Assembly: GCF_963667135.1 (NCBI RefSeq) | Contig: NZ_OY762974.1 | Span: forward strand, 1,426,001-1,490,000 | Length of the DNA stretch: 64,000 nt | Source: an uncultured Macellibacteroides sp. | GTDB taxonomy: Bacteria > Bacteroidota > Bacteroidia > Bacteroidales > Tannerellaceae | Direction of reading: 5' to 3' | Shown here: piece after piece, positions 28,272-34,991 of the stretch | Numbering within the stretch: position 1 is the first letter of the stretch | Layout of the letters: each line of letters begins with the position of its first letter | Notes under the pieces: model-generated | Database searches by the model: none | Told to the model about the DNA's origin: nothing | What the model saw: only the letters and a program-made list of their open reading frames with translations | Translations under genes and position numbers: made by a program

Positions 28272-29276
28272 ATGACGAGAGATACGATAAGAAAACGAAG
28301 CATATGCGGACCGGTAACGTTAACAATAACATTACTGGCCTGTATGCTATGTTGGGTAGTTGGTTATTTGTATGCTGTAGGGTTTCCTCTTAAGGTAAAC
28401 AGTAGTGATACCCCCTTATGGGAAGCTGTCAGCAAAAATCTTCGAAGCAAGGAATCAGCTTATCTTATCGGATTACTTCTTACAACAGGAGGAGCGTTTT
28501 TGTTGCACAGAGCTAACTATGCTTTGGGACTCATCCGCGAAAAGACTCTCCTCCCCTTACTTTTCTATATACTTTTTATAAGTACCAATCCTGGATTTTT
28601 CCCTCTTAAATCCAATTCATTGGGTGTTTTTTGCCTTATTCTTGCCGTCTACGAACTGTTTACGTCTTACCACAATCCCGAATCGCGGGGAAAGGCATTT
28701 AACGCTGCCTTCTTCCTAAGCATTGGGAGTCTCCTGTGGATCCATATCCTGTGGTACCTACCTCTGTTCTGGTTCGGAATGTATAGTCTTCGGTCGATAA
28801 GCCTCCGGACTATTCTTTCCTCTGTACTGGGTATGCTTACAGTCTATTGGTTTCTGTTGGGATGGTGTATGTGGCAAAAAGACTTTACACCGTTTACCGA
28901 ACCGTTTGCCGAGCTTGCCAATATACAATTTATGCAGGCAAAAAATGCCAATTGGATTGAGTGGACAGGAATAGCTTATGCCGCACTGTTAACAGTCATA
29001 GCCTCTTTCAATATTCTCTCGCACGAGTACGAAGACAATCTGCGAACCCGTCAGTTTCTCTCATTTCTTATATTAGCAGCATTCTGGTCGTTTATTCTAT
29101 ACTTCCTGTACGACTATTCGTCTGAAGAGTTTTTAGGCATTGCCTGCGTTCCGGGAGCAATCCTTGTCTCTCATTTCTTTACCGTAAAAAGAGGAAAAGT
29201 TGTATACTGGGCATTCTATGGCACGTTACTTATCTATTTTAGTCTTATAAGCATACAACTATGGCCGAACTTATAG
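28272..29276 (+). CDS. Multi-pass membrane protein of unknown function (DUF6427-like)
   Basis: 334 residues with about nine hydrophobic helices (for example LTITLLACMLCWVVGYLYAV, TLLPLLFYILFISTNPGFFP, FLIGWCMW-like segment at ~195, and ILAAFWSFILYFLYDYSS). The pattern resembles a Bacteroidetes-specific membrane family, DUF6427, sometimes mis-annotated as a carotene monooxygenase. No catalytic motif is visible. It begins two bases after purD and overlaps the next gene by 16 bases, so purD and the two membrane genes are probably one transcript. Confidence 0.75.
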   Translation: MTRDTIRKRSICGPVTLTITLLACMLCWVVGYLYAVGFPLKVNSSDTPLWEAVSKNLRSKESAYLIGLLLTTGGAFLLHRANYALGLIREKTLLPLLFYILFISTNPGFFPLKSNSLGVFCLILAVYELFTSYHNPESRGKAFNAAFFLSIGSLLWIHILWYLPLFWFGMYSLRSISLRTILSSVLGMLTVYWFLLGWCMWQKDFTPFTEPFAELANIQFMQAKNANWIEWTGIAYAALLTVIASFNILSHEYEDNLRTRQFLSFLILAAFWSFILYFLYDYSSEEFLGIACVPGAILVSHFFTVKRGKVVYWAFYGTLLIYFSLISIQLWPNL

Positions 29277-29710
29277 AATGGGGATACATTGGGGTATTTA
29301 TTGCCTCATTTCTGGCTGCAACCGTCCTTCCCTTTAGTTCGGAAGTGGTGCTTACCGGCGTGCTGTTTGCCGGTGCAGATTACTGGCAGTGTATGGTTGC
29401 CGCCACGCTTGGAAATTTCATTGGAGGAATGAGCTGCTACTATCTGGGGATGCTTGGCAAAGTTGAATGGATAGAAAAGTACCTGAAGCTAGACATAAAG
29501 AAACTAAACAAAGTACAGGACTGGATAAAAGGAAAAGGTTCTGTGATGGCCTTTTTTGTTTTCCTTCCCGGCATTGGCGACTTCATCGCTGTTGCACTGG
29601 GATTCTTACGTGGTAATGTATGGATCGTTGCCATCTCCATGTTTCTCGGCAAAGCCATCCGTTATTGGGTCTGGATGGAGTTTGTCTACAAGGTACAGGA
29701 ATTCATGTAA
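29261..29710 (+). CDS. DedA/YqaA-type small membrane protein (VTT domain)
   Basis: 149 residues, inner membrane. The segments GVFIASFLAATVLPFSSEVV, AATLGNFIGGMSCYYLG and VFLPGIGDFIAVALGFLRGN are typical of the SNARE-associated/VTT superfamily, short YqaA branch. Larger DedA proteins act in lipid scrambling and membrane homeostasis; the role of the YqaA branch is not established. It overlaps the upstream membrane gene by 16 bases, indicating translational coupling, and is followed by a shared terminator. Confidence 0.85.
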   Translation: MAELIEWGYIGVFIASFLAATVLPFSSEVVLTGVLFAGADYWQCMVAATLGNFIGGMSCYYLGMLGKVEWIEKYLKLDIKKLNKVQDWIKGKGSVMAFFVFLPGIGDFIAVALGFLRGNVWIVAISMFLGKAIRYWVWMEFVYKVQEFM

Positions 29711-29712
29711 AA

Positions 29713-29764
29713 AGCGTGAATTTTTGTAGGCTTCCTTATCGGAAAACCAACAAAAACTCACGCT
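29713..29764. terminator. Terminator between convergent genes
   Basis: AGCGTGAATTTTTG (29713-29726) pairs with CAAAAACTCACGCT (29751-29764), one mismatch, with a 24-base loop. It lies three bases after the YqaA-type gene and just before the convergent guanylyltransferase stop, so it can serve both. Confidence 0.6.
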
Positions 29765-29787
29765 CAATCGTATCGTCTAACTATACG

Positions 29788-30867
29788 TCAATTATATTCT
29801 TTGCCAAACTTCATCTGGGCATCGGCCACAAACTGCTTAATACGCTGCTCGTCTTCCTTTTTACAAATCAGCAACACATTGTCAGCCTCGGCAACGATAT
29901 AGTCGTGCAAGCCCTGTATTACAGCTAATTTACCCGGATTATCAAGCGCTATCACATTACCTGTGCTTTCATAGAGAAGCGCACGGCTCTTCAAGGCTGC
30001 ATTATCCTGTTCATCCTTCCGGGCAATATCGAACAAAGAACCCCAGGTTCCTAAATCGGCCCATCCAAAATCGGCACAAAGCATATACACGTTATCCGCT
30101 TTCTCCATAATACCGTAATCGATAGAGATATTCAGGCAATAAGGAAAATTTTCATTGATAAAATCTTGCTCTTCCGGAGTATTGAACTTATCTCTTCCGC
30201 TTTCGAAACGGGTGGCAATATCAGGTAAATATTTATCGAAAGCATCGATAATGGTATTCACATTCCACAGAAAAAGACCGGAATTCCAAAAGAATTCGCC
30301 GCTTTCATAAAAAACCTTTGCCAACTCGGAATTGGGTTTCTCTGTAAAAGTTTTCACCTTCGTGAAATCGTTTGCCATAGAACCATTACCCTGAATATAA
30401 CCGTAACCAGTCTCCGGACGGCTCGGTTTAATCCCCATGGTAACAAGCACCGATTTTCTTTTAACAAAATCCAGTCCCTTGGAAACGTCCCTCAAAAAAA
30501 CATCTTCCTTCAGGATAAGATGATCCGAAGGAGCTACAACGATATTTGCTTTTGGATTACACGAGCGGATATGATAAGCTGCATAAGCAATGCACGGAGC
30601 CGTATTTCTACGAGCAGGTTCAAGCAAGATCTGGCTAGCCGACAATTCGGGTAGCTGCTCTTGTATAAGGGAGGAATATTGTTCATTGGTAACAATAAAG
30701 ATGTTCTCCACAGGGATGATCTTGGCAAAGCGATCGAACGTCATTTGCAAAAGCGAACGTCCGGTGCCAAAGAAATCCAGAAACTGTTTTGGATAGGTTT
30801 CTCTACTAAAGGGCCAGAAGCGACTTCCAATCCCACCACCCATGATGACACAATAATTATCTTTCAT
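29788..30867 (-). CDS. manC: Mannose-1-phosphate guanylyltransferase
   Basis: 359 residues, cytoplasmic nucleotidyltransferase that makes GDP-mannose from GTP and mannose-1-phosphate. The N-terminal signature VIMGGGIGSRFWPFSRETYP with KQF is the nucleotide-binding loop and catalytic Lys. VAPSDHLI and FTEKPNSELAKVFYESGEFF with NSGLFLW form the sugar-phosphate site. It lacks the C-terminal isomerase domain of bifunctional ManC/AlgA enzymes, which is normal for the Bacteroidetes form. GDP-mannose feeds GDP-fucose and surface glycan synthesis. CAAATCTA (30900-30907) is a -7 element on the minus strand. Confidence 0.93.
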   Translation of the reverse strand: MKDNYCVIMGGGIGSRFWPFSRETYPKQFLDFFGTGRSLLQMTFDRFAKIIPVENIFIVTNEQYSSLIQEQLPELSASQILLEPARRNTAPCIAYAAYHIRSCNPKANIVVAPSDHLILKEDVFLRDVSKGLDFVKRKSVLVTMGIKPSRPETGYGYIQGNGSMANDFTKVKTFTEKPNSELAKVFYESGEFFWNSGLFLWNVNTIIDAFDKYLPDIATRFESGRDKFNTPEEQDFINENFPYCLNISIDYGIMEKADNVYMLCADFGWADLGTWGSLFDIARKDEQDNAALKSRALLYESTGNVIALDNPGKLAVIQGLHDYIVAEADNVLLICKKEDEQRIKQFVADAQMKFGKEYN

Positions 30868-30967
30868 GATACAGGCTAATTTAATGTATTCAAACGATAC
30901 AAATCTAAATAAATAATCTGTGATAAAACCGTCCCGGTAACAATATTTAAAAAAAAGTAATCAAACA

Positions 30968-30998
30968 TTTGCTTAGTAAGAAAAAATCCATACCTTTG
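30968..30998 (+). promoter_or_regulatory. Promoter of tRNA-Leu
   Basis: TTTG (30968-30971) and TACCTTTG (30991-30998) are exactly 19 bases apart, a perfect Bacteroidetes promoter. The expected start, near 31005, is about 18 bases before the mature tRNA. Confidence 0.75.
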
Positions 30999-31022
30999 CC
31001 ACGCATTTGAAACAAAGCAAAT

Positions 31023-31106
31023 GCCCAGATGGCGGAATTGGTAGACGCGCTGGTCTCAAACACCAGTGGATTCACTTCCATGCCGGTTCGATCCCGGCTC
31101 TGGGTA
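31023..31106 (+). tRNA. tRNA-Leu (anticodon CAA)
   Basis: 84 nt. The acceptor stem GCCCAGA pairs with TCTGGGT (terminal G-T wobble). The D arm contains AATTGGTAGACGC, the anticodon stem CTGGT/ACCAG encloses the loop CTCAAAC with anticodon CAA (reads UUG), there is a long class II variable arm (TGGATTCACTTCCA), and the T arm is CCGG-TTCGATC-CCGG. CCA is not encoded. The terminator just after it is duplicated 971 bases downstream, so the 3' side of this tRNA looks like an integration site. Confidence 0.96.
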
Positions 31107-31120
31107 CGGAAGTACTCAAA

Positions 31121-31161
31121 TTAAGCCCTGCAATTCAAAAGATTGCAGGGCTTTTTCTTTT
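31121..31161 (+). repeat. tRNA-Leu terminator and left copy of a 41-bp direct repeat
   Basis: AGCCCTGCAA...TTGCAGGGCT followed by T-rich sequence forms the terminator of tRNA-Leu. The whole 41 bases recur at 32092-32132 with a single difference (A to G in the loop). Two such copies behind a tRNA are what integration at an attachment site leaves, although a local duplication would look the same. Confidence 0.85.
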
Positions 31162-31216
31162 GTACGCAAAGGCGCCTATTTGATAACAAAATCAATAAAT
31201 GGCACCATCAATATTA

Positions 31217-31840
31217 TTATATTGAATTTGCAGTGACGGATCCCGAAGTCCTTTCAGATCTGGAACCATACCATTTCCCTTTTATTACCAAAGACTTACC
31301 ACTTTCGCTACCTTTATAGGTAACACTAAAGCTTGCTTGGGTTCGTATTCTTAGGTATTTACATGCAATTGCATATTTTGTACGCGGGGTAATCGAGAGT
31401 TTATAATTGGAGTCTGTACAACTACTTTTTTTCGATGATACACCCGGGAATTTACCGATAAAAGGATTATCCGCACTAAAGTATATATGATTATCGCTGA
31501 TTAAAGTTGGCGCTTCAACCGAATCTGGAAGAACAATTTTTTTGCCATTCACAATGTTGTCCTCTACAATAAAGACCGAACTGTCTCTCACAGCCTCATA
31601 GGGATAAAAAACTTTATCCGGCTGCGGGTAATCGGAAAGATTGTATTCCAGAATAGTATCTGTTTTGCACCAAACAGAGTCAATCACTCCATCTTCTTCG
31701 GCAAGAAGATATTTTATACTTTCAAAAACGTAAACATCGTTACGGCTTCCTTCGGTGTGCCGGTCCTCTAAAACATCTTCAGTCGAACACGCTGTTAAGA
31801 TGAAATAGGGTACTAAAACATAAAATAGATTTTTTTTCAT
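31217..31840 (-). CDS. Hypothetical lipoprotein
   Basis: 207 residues. The ATG at 31840 is followed by a clear lipoprotein signal peptide (LFYVLVPYFILTACSTED, Cys near residue 17). A GTG two codons upstream is not needed. The rest is polar with no family I recognise; it contains ADNPFIGKFPGVSSKKSSCT and ends SERTSGSVTANSI, and is rich in short beta-strand-like stretches. It stands alone between the two 41-bp repeats together with the primase remnant, so it may be cargo of an old insertion. Confidence 0.7.
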   Translation of the reverse strand: MKKNLFYVLVPYFILTACSTEDVLEDRHTEGSRNDVYVFESIKYLLAEEDGVIDSVWCKTDTILEYNLSDYPQPDKVFYPYEAVRDSSVFIVEDNIVNGKKIVLPDSVEAPTLISDNHIYFSADNPFIGKFPGVSSKKSSCTDSNYKLSITPRTKYAIACKYLRIRTQASFSVTYKGSESGKSLVIKGKWYGSRSERTSGSVTANSI

Positions 31841-31953
31841 AGACACTACTTTTTATCAACATTCAAAGATAAAAGTTTAATTTTATAATTATCAAAAATG
31901 CAAGATAATTTTATTATTAATTATTCGAGCCGTGAACTTTTATCAGGACGGCT

Positions 31954-32091
31954 TTATTTTTTGATGCCGAACATAGTGTTAGGGTGACCTAGTTCATTAG
32001 CAATAACCCAGAGTCGTTGGTTTGCATTTGCCAAGAGCTTCAACACTTCGGTGCGGGGTTCACCGTCGGATGTGTAAAAGAGTACCCGCAT
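31954..32091 (-). pseudogene. Remnant of the C-terminal 45 codons of a CHC2-type primase
   Basis: The minus strand reads MRVLFYTSDGEPRTEVLKLL, then ANANQRLWVIANELGHPNTM and FGIKK before a stop. The intact primase at 38725-40311 ends MRVLFYTSDGEPRAEVLKQL, ANTNQRLRVIANELGRPNTM, FGIKKE. So 40 or so of 45 residues match, with silent changes at the DNA level showing divergence rather than a recent copy. Homology stops exactly where the right 41-bp repeat begins (32092). It is too short to function. It is the scar of a second, related primase element. Confidence 0.93.
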
Positions 32092-32132
32092 TTAAGCCCT
32101 GCAATTCGAAAGATTGCAGGGCTTTTTCTTTT
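32092..32132 (+). repeat. Right copy of the 41-bp direct repeat
   Basis: 40/41 identical to 31121-31161, including the terminator stem and T run. It abuts the primase remnant with no gap. Here there is no tRNA upstream, so the copy is a passenger of recombination or duplication. Confidence 0.9.
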
Positions 32133-32184
32133 TTATTTGCCATAAATTTGGGATGCACCAATACAAGCTGGGTGAAAAATTATT

Positions 32185-32637
32185 CTAACGTTCAAGTAAG
32201 CGGGTAAACGAAAGCGATCCCAATTTCCACTTACTGTCTATCATTACATACACTTCTGTAACCATAAATGGATTTACAACCTCATTTCCCCCAACAATGG
32301 CTGTTAGCCTGATCTTATCAAGAACAATTGCTGTCGTTCCAACAAATTGAACGGATGTCTCCTGTATATCAGCATGCTTGTAATAAATACCGCCACTCCT
32401 GATAGTGTTGAGTTCATGTTCCTTGTTCATCGTACCACCCATGTGTACGAACATGGCATTTTCGTGAAAGAGTTCATTGAGCGAGTTTACGTCCTTCTCA
32501 GCCATCCATTGCCATTTTTGTTTGGAGAGGTCGATAAGTTCCTGCTTTGTTTGTTCGTCAAACGTTGTTTGCTGCTGAGCATTTATTGTCTGCATGCTTA
32601 CCATGACAAAGCCAAGTACGATAATAAAAGTTTTCAT
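32185..32637 (-). CDS. Secreted NTF2-like/SnoaL-type protein (DUF4440 family)
   Basis: 150 residues from the ATG at 32637. A signal peptide (FIIVLGFVMVSMQTINAQ) is followed by an NTF2-like alpha+beta domain: LIDLSKQKWQWMAEKDVNSL, NELFHENAMFVHMGGTMNKE and GIYYKHADIQETSVQFVGTT. The cone-shaped fold serves as enzyme or binding pocket in many small-molecule pathways; substrate unknown. An upstream in-frame ATG (32676) would overlap the cupin gene and precede the signal peptide, so it is rejected. It is the last gene of a five-gene operon. Confidence 0.82.
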   Translation of the reverse strand: MKTFIIVLGFVMVSMQTINAQQQTTFDEQTKQELIDLSKQKWQWMAEKDVNSLNELFHENAMFVHMGGTMNKEHELNTIRSGGIYYKHADIQETSVQFVGTTAIVLDKIRLTAIVGGNEVVNPFMVTEVYVMIDSKWKLGSLSFTRLLER

Positions 32638-32647
32638 TCTAATTGTA

Positions 32648-33154
32648 TTATTTGTTGTAACTGTAATAATCTTCATCGCTAACGGGTTCGTACCATACTG
32701 CGGGTCCCATATTACTACGGGTTCCTATGGCAAGATGCTCCATTGGACTGTCGGGTGTTGCTCCGTGCCAATGAACTACATCGGGTTTGATAGGAATAAT
32801 ATCTCCTTTTTTGATTAATTGGATAGGTTTACCTCTTTCCTGATAATATCCCTCTCCGGCTAAAACAATCAGGATTTGTCCACCAGGGTGTGAATGCCAA
32901 CTGTTGCGGCATCCAGGTTCAAAAGTTACGTTACCAAGTGTACAGTCAAAGTTTGCGGTATCTTTCATTAGCCATTGCAGGTAAGCAACACCTTCGAAGT
33001 TGTTATTACTGATTACTTCCCCTTTAGAAAAAATCGCATTTAACTGAACATCCTTACTACTTTCCATTGTACTTTCATTACTGCCGGACTTGTTGCCACA
33101 TGCCGTCAGCATAATTAGAAGCCATGCCGAAAAAATCACCTTTATTTTGTTCAT
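32648..33154 (-). CDS. Cupin-domain lipoprotein
   Basis: 168 residues. Lipoprotein signal (FSAWLLIMLTACGNKSG). The cupin barrel has metal-binding motif 1 in RNSWHSHPGGQILIVLAGEG (His-x-His and a downstream residue) and motif 2 in PIKPDVVHWHGATPDSPMEH. Proteins of this kind are often encoded beside carboxymuconolactone-decarboxylase-family genes, as here. It may hold a metal and act on, or sense, a small lactone or quinone-like molecule; this is inference. Confidence 0.87.
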   Translation of the reverse strand: MNKIKVIFSAWLLIMLTACGNKSGSNESTMESSKDVQLNAIFSKGEVISNNNFEGVAYLQWLMKDTANFDCTLGNVTFEPGCRNSWHSHPGGQILIVLAGEGYYQERGKPIQLIKKGDIIPIKPDVVHWHGATPDSPMEHLAIGTRSNMGPAVWYEPVSDEDYYSYNK

Positions 33155-33166
33155 ACTATTTCTTTT

Positions 33167-34255
33167 TTAGAGGTTGGTTTGAAAAAAACTAACCAATTTA
33201 TTTACTGCTTGCGATACATATTCGGGCTTCCAATAGGTTTGTATATGGGTAGCTCCGTCTATGAGAAACAGTTCCTTATTTTTAGCATTTGTCGCTTTGG
33301 CAAACGCTTCATCGGTCATGTATTTGGTGTCGGCCTTACTGCCTGCTATCATCAAAAGAGATTGATTAATCATATCCATATTAGTGGAGGCATCCCAAGT
33401 CATTAAGTCCAGCAAACTGCTCATCGTATAAAGGAATGTTGAATTTGGGTGTGCATGTGTCCTGTAATAGTACACATATCCCTCACGGTACAGGTCTGTT
33501 GATGTTTTAGCGATCACCTCATCAGTTACACTCGCTACACCGGCATAAATCACCTCACCTCCGGCAGCTGCCTGCGCACGGGCTTTGGTAGCTTGTTCCA
33601 GACGCTCCTGAATGGTATTCAGCTGAGAATTCTGAAAGCCGTTACGCCTAACCTCACCAGAATTGAACATGCTTAAAGTGGCTACGGCTTTAAACCGTTT
33701 ATCTGATTGAACAGCCTTTAGCGTATAACCGCCACCGCCACATATGCCTAATATACCTAAACGGTCAGCATCAACTCCCGCATATCGGGTAATAAAATCA
33801 GCCACACCGCGAATATCTTCCGTACGGTATGCCGGATTATCGGTATGACGGGGTTCGCCACCACTTGCTCCCTGGTAGGCAGCATCGGCAGCAATGGTTA
33901 TATACCCCTCCCCGGCAAGACGTTGTGCATACAATCCTGAAACCTGTTCTTTTATACCACCATTGGGGTGTACAACTACTATGGCCGGGTATTTTTTCGA
34001 TGGGTCATAGTCGGCAGGCGTATACACATTGGCTGCTATATCTATCCCATTCAGTTTATAAGTAACCGGATAAATATTCACTTTCCCTTTTTCATTTTGA
34101 GTGATCGCCCCTTCATACACGAGTCCATAAGGGTTGTGTTGACGTTCATTTTGAATTGATTGAGCCTCTACCATATCTGAAGTTACTAAGGATGTTGCTA
34201 TTGCGATTATTGATGTTATTTTATTCATCTCTTTAAAATTTAATTTTTGATCCAT
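33167..34255 (-). CDS. Secreted dienelactone-hydrolase-like alpha/beta-hydrolase with a Cys in the nucleophile elbow
   Basis: About 362 residues. A hydrophobic N-terminus (ITSIIAIATSLVTSDMVEAQ) acts as signal peptide. The hydrolase core has YPAIVVVHPNGGIKEQ (oxyanion region), RLGILGICGGGGYTLKAV (nucleophile elbow, G-I-C-G-G) and DGATHIQTYW (His). Cys instead of Ser at the elbow is the dienelactone hydrolase pattern. The start is uncertain: ATG at 34255, right behind the upstream stop, or 34228. It lies in the operon esterase - CMD-family - this gene - cupin - NTF2-like. Confidence 0.83.
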   Translation of the reverse strand: MDQKLNFKEMNKITSIIAIATSLVTSDMVEAQSIQNERQHNPYGLVYEGAITQNEKGKVNIYPVTYKLNGIDIAANVYTPADYDPSKKYPAIVVVHPNGGIKEQVSGLYAQRLAGEGYITIAADAAYQGASGGEPRHTDNPAYRTEDIRGVADFITRYAGVDADRLGILGICGGGGYTLKAVQSDKRFKAVATLSMFNSGEVRRNGFQNSQLNTIQERLEQATKARAQAAAGGEVIYAGVASVTDEVIAKTSTDLYREGYVYYYRTHAHPNSTFLYTMSSLLDLMTWDASTNMDMINQSLLMIAGSKADTKYMTDEAFAKATNAKNKELFLIDGATHIQTYWKPEYVSQAVNKLVSFFQTNL

Positions 34256-34256
34256 A

Positions 34257-34979
34257 CTATTTTCTGTTTCTAAGAACTTCATCCAATACCAACCGGGCAG
34301 ATTCGCCCTCTTTTTCGCCTATGGCCGATTGAATGATATCTACAAATTCACTTAATTGCTGCGGGGTAAGACCTACGTTCAGACAAATGGCCAAATGCGA
34401 ACGGAGCATAGGTTCTGCATGACCGATCGAACTGATTACCGAAACTGTTACCAGCTCCCTTTCCGCATAAGTAAGTACATCCCGTTCAAAAATATCCGCG
34501 AACAGGTGTTCTTTCAGGAAAGTGTCTATAGTCGGTGCAAAAGCCGAATATCCCGAAAGAGTATCGGGTTGAGGTGTTTGGGTAAGTTCTCCTAAAATCT
34601 TTTTACCCCTTTCATACTTGCTGCCGACATCATTAACAGGCGAAGCTTCCGCACCCAGTTCATCGGTAATGCCGTTGGCTTTCCTTTTATCCAGCACTTC
34701 CATGAAAGTTTGCAGTCCCCTTATACTGCGGGGAAATCCGCAATAGGCATAAAGGTGAACCAATGCTTCCTTTATTTGATTGACAGTAAGTCCGGCATCA
34801 AGTCCGGCGTTCAGTTCCGTTTTTAACTTCTCCAAATCACCTTTAGCCGTCAGTCCGGAAATGGTGATTATCTTTTTTTGTTTCTCTTCCAACATTTCAT
34901 TCTGTGCATTTATGTTATAGGATATACCCAGCAACAGCGCAATTATAGCTCCGTATAAACGAACTTTCTTCATACTCAT
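34257..34979 (-). CDS. Secreted carboxymuconolactone decarboxylase-family protein, two tandem domains
   Basis: 240 residues with a signal peptide (AIIALLLGISYNINAQ). Two AhpD/CMD-like helical domains follow: residues ~45-105 (LNAGLDAGLTVNQIKEALVH, AYCGFPRSIRGLQTFMEVL) and ~150-235 (LTYAERELVTVSVISSIGHA, LRSHLAICLNVGLTPQQLSE). Only one Cys is seen in the first domain and no CxxC pair, so a peroxiredoxin-reductase-like AhpD activity is unlikely. CMD acts in the protocatechuate pathway, but an exported version next to hydrolases points to a different, unknown small-molecule role. Confidence 0.87.
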   Translation of the reverse strand: MSMKKVRLYGAIIALLLGISYNINAQNEMLEEKQKKIITISGLTAKGDLEKLKTELNAGLDAGLTVNQIKEALVHLYAYCGFPRSIRGLQTFMEVLDKRKANGITDELGAEASPVNDVGSKYERGKKILGELTQTPQPDTLSGYSAFAPTIDTFLKEHLFADIFERDVLTYAERELVTVSVISSIGHAEPMLRSHLAICLNVGLTPQQLSEFVDIIQSAIGEKEGESARLVLDEVLRNRK

Positions 34980-34991
34980 ACTTTTTACCGT

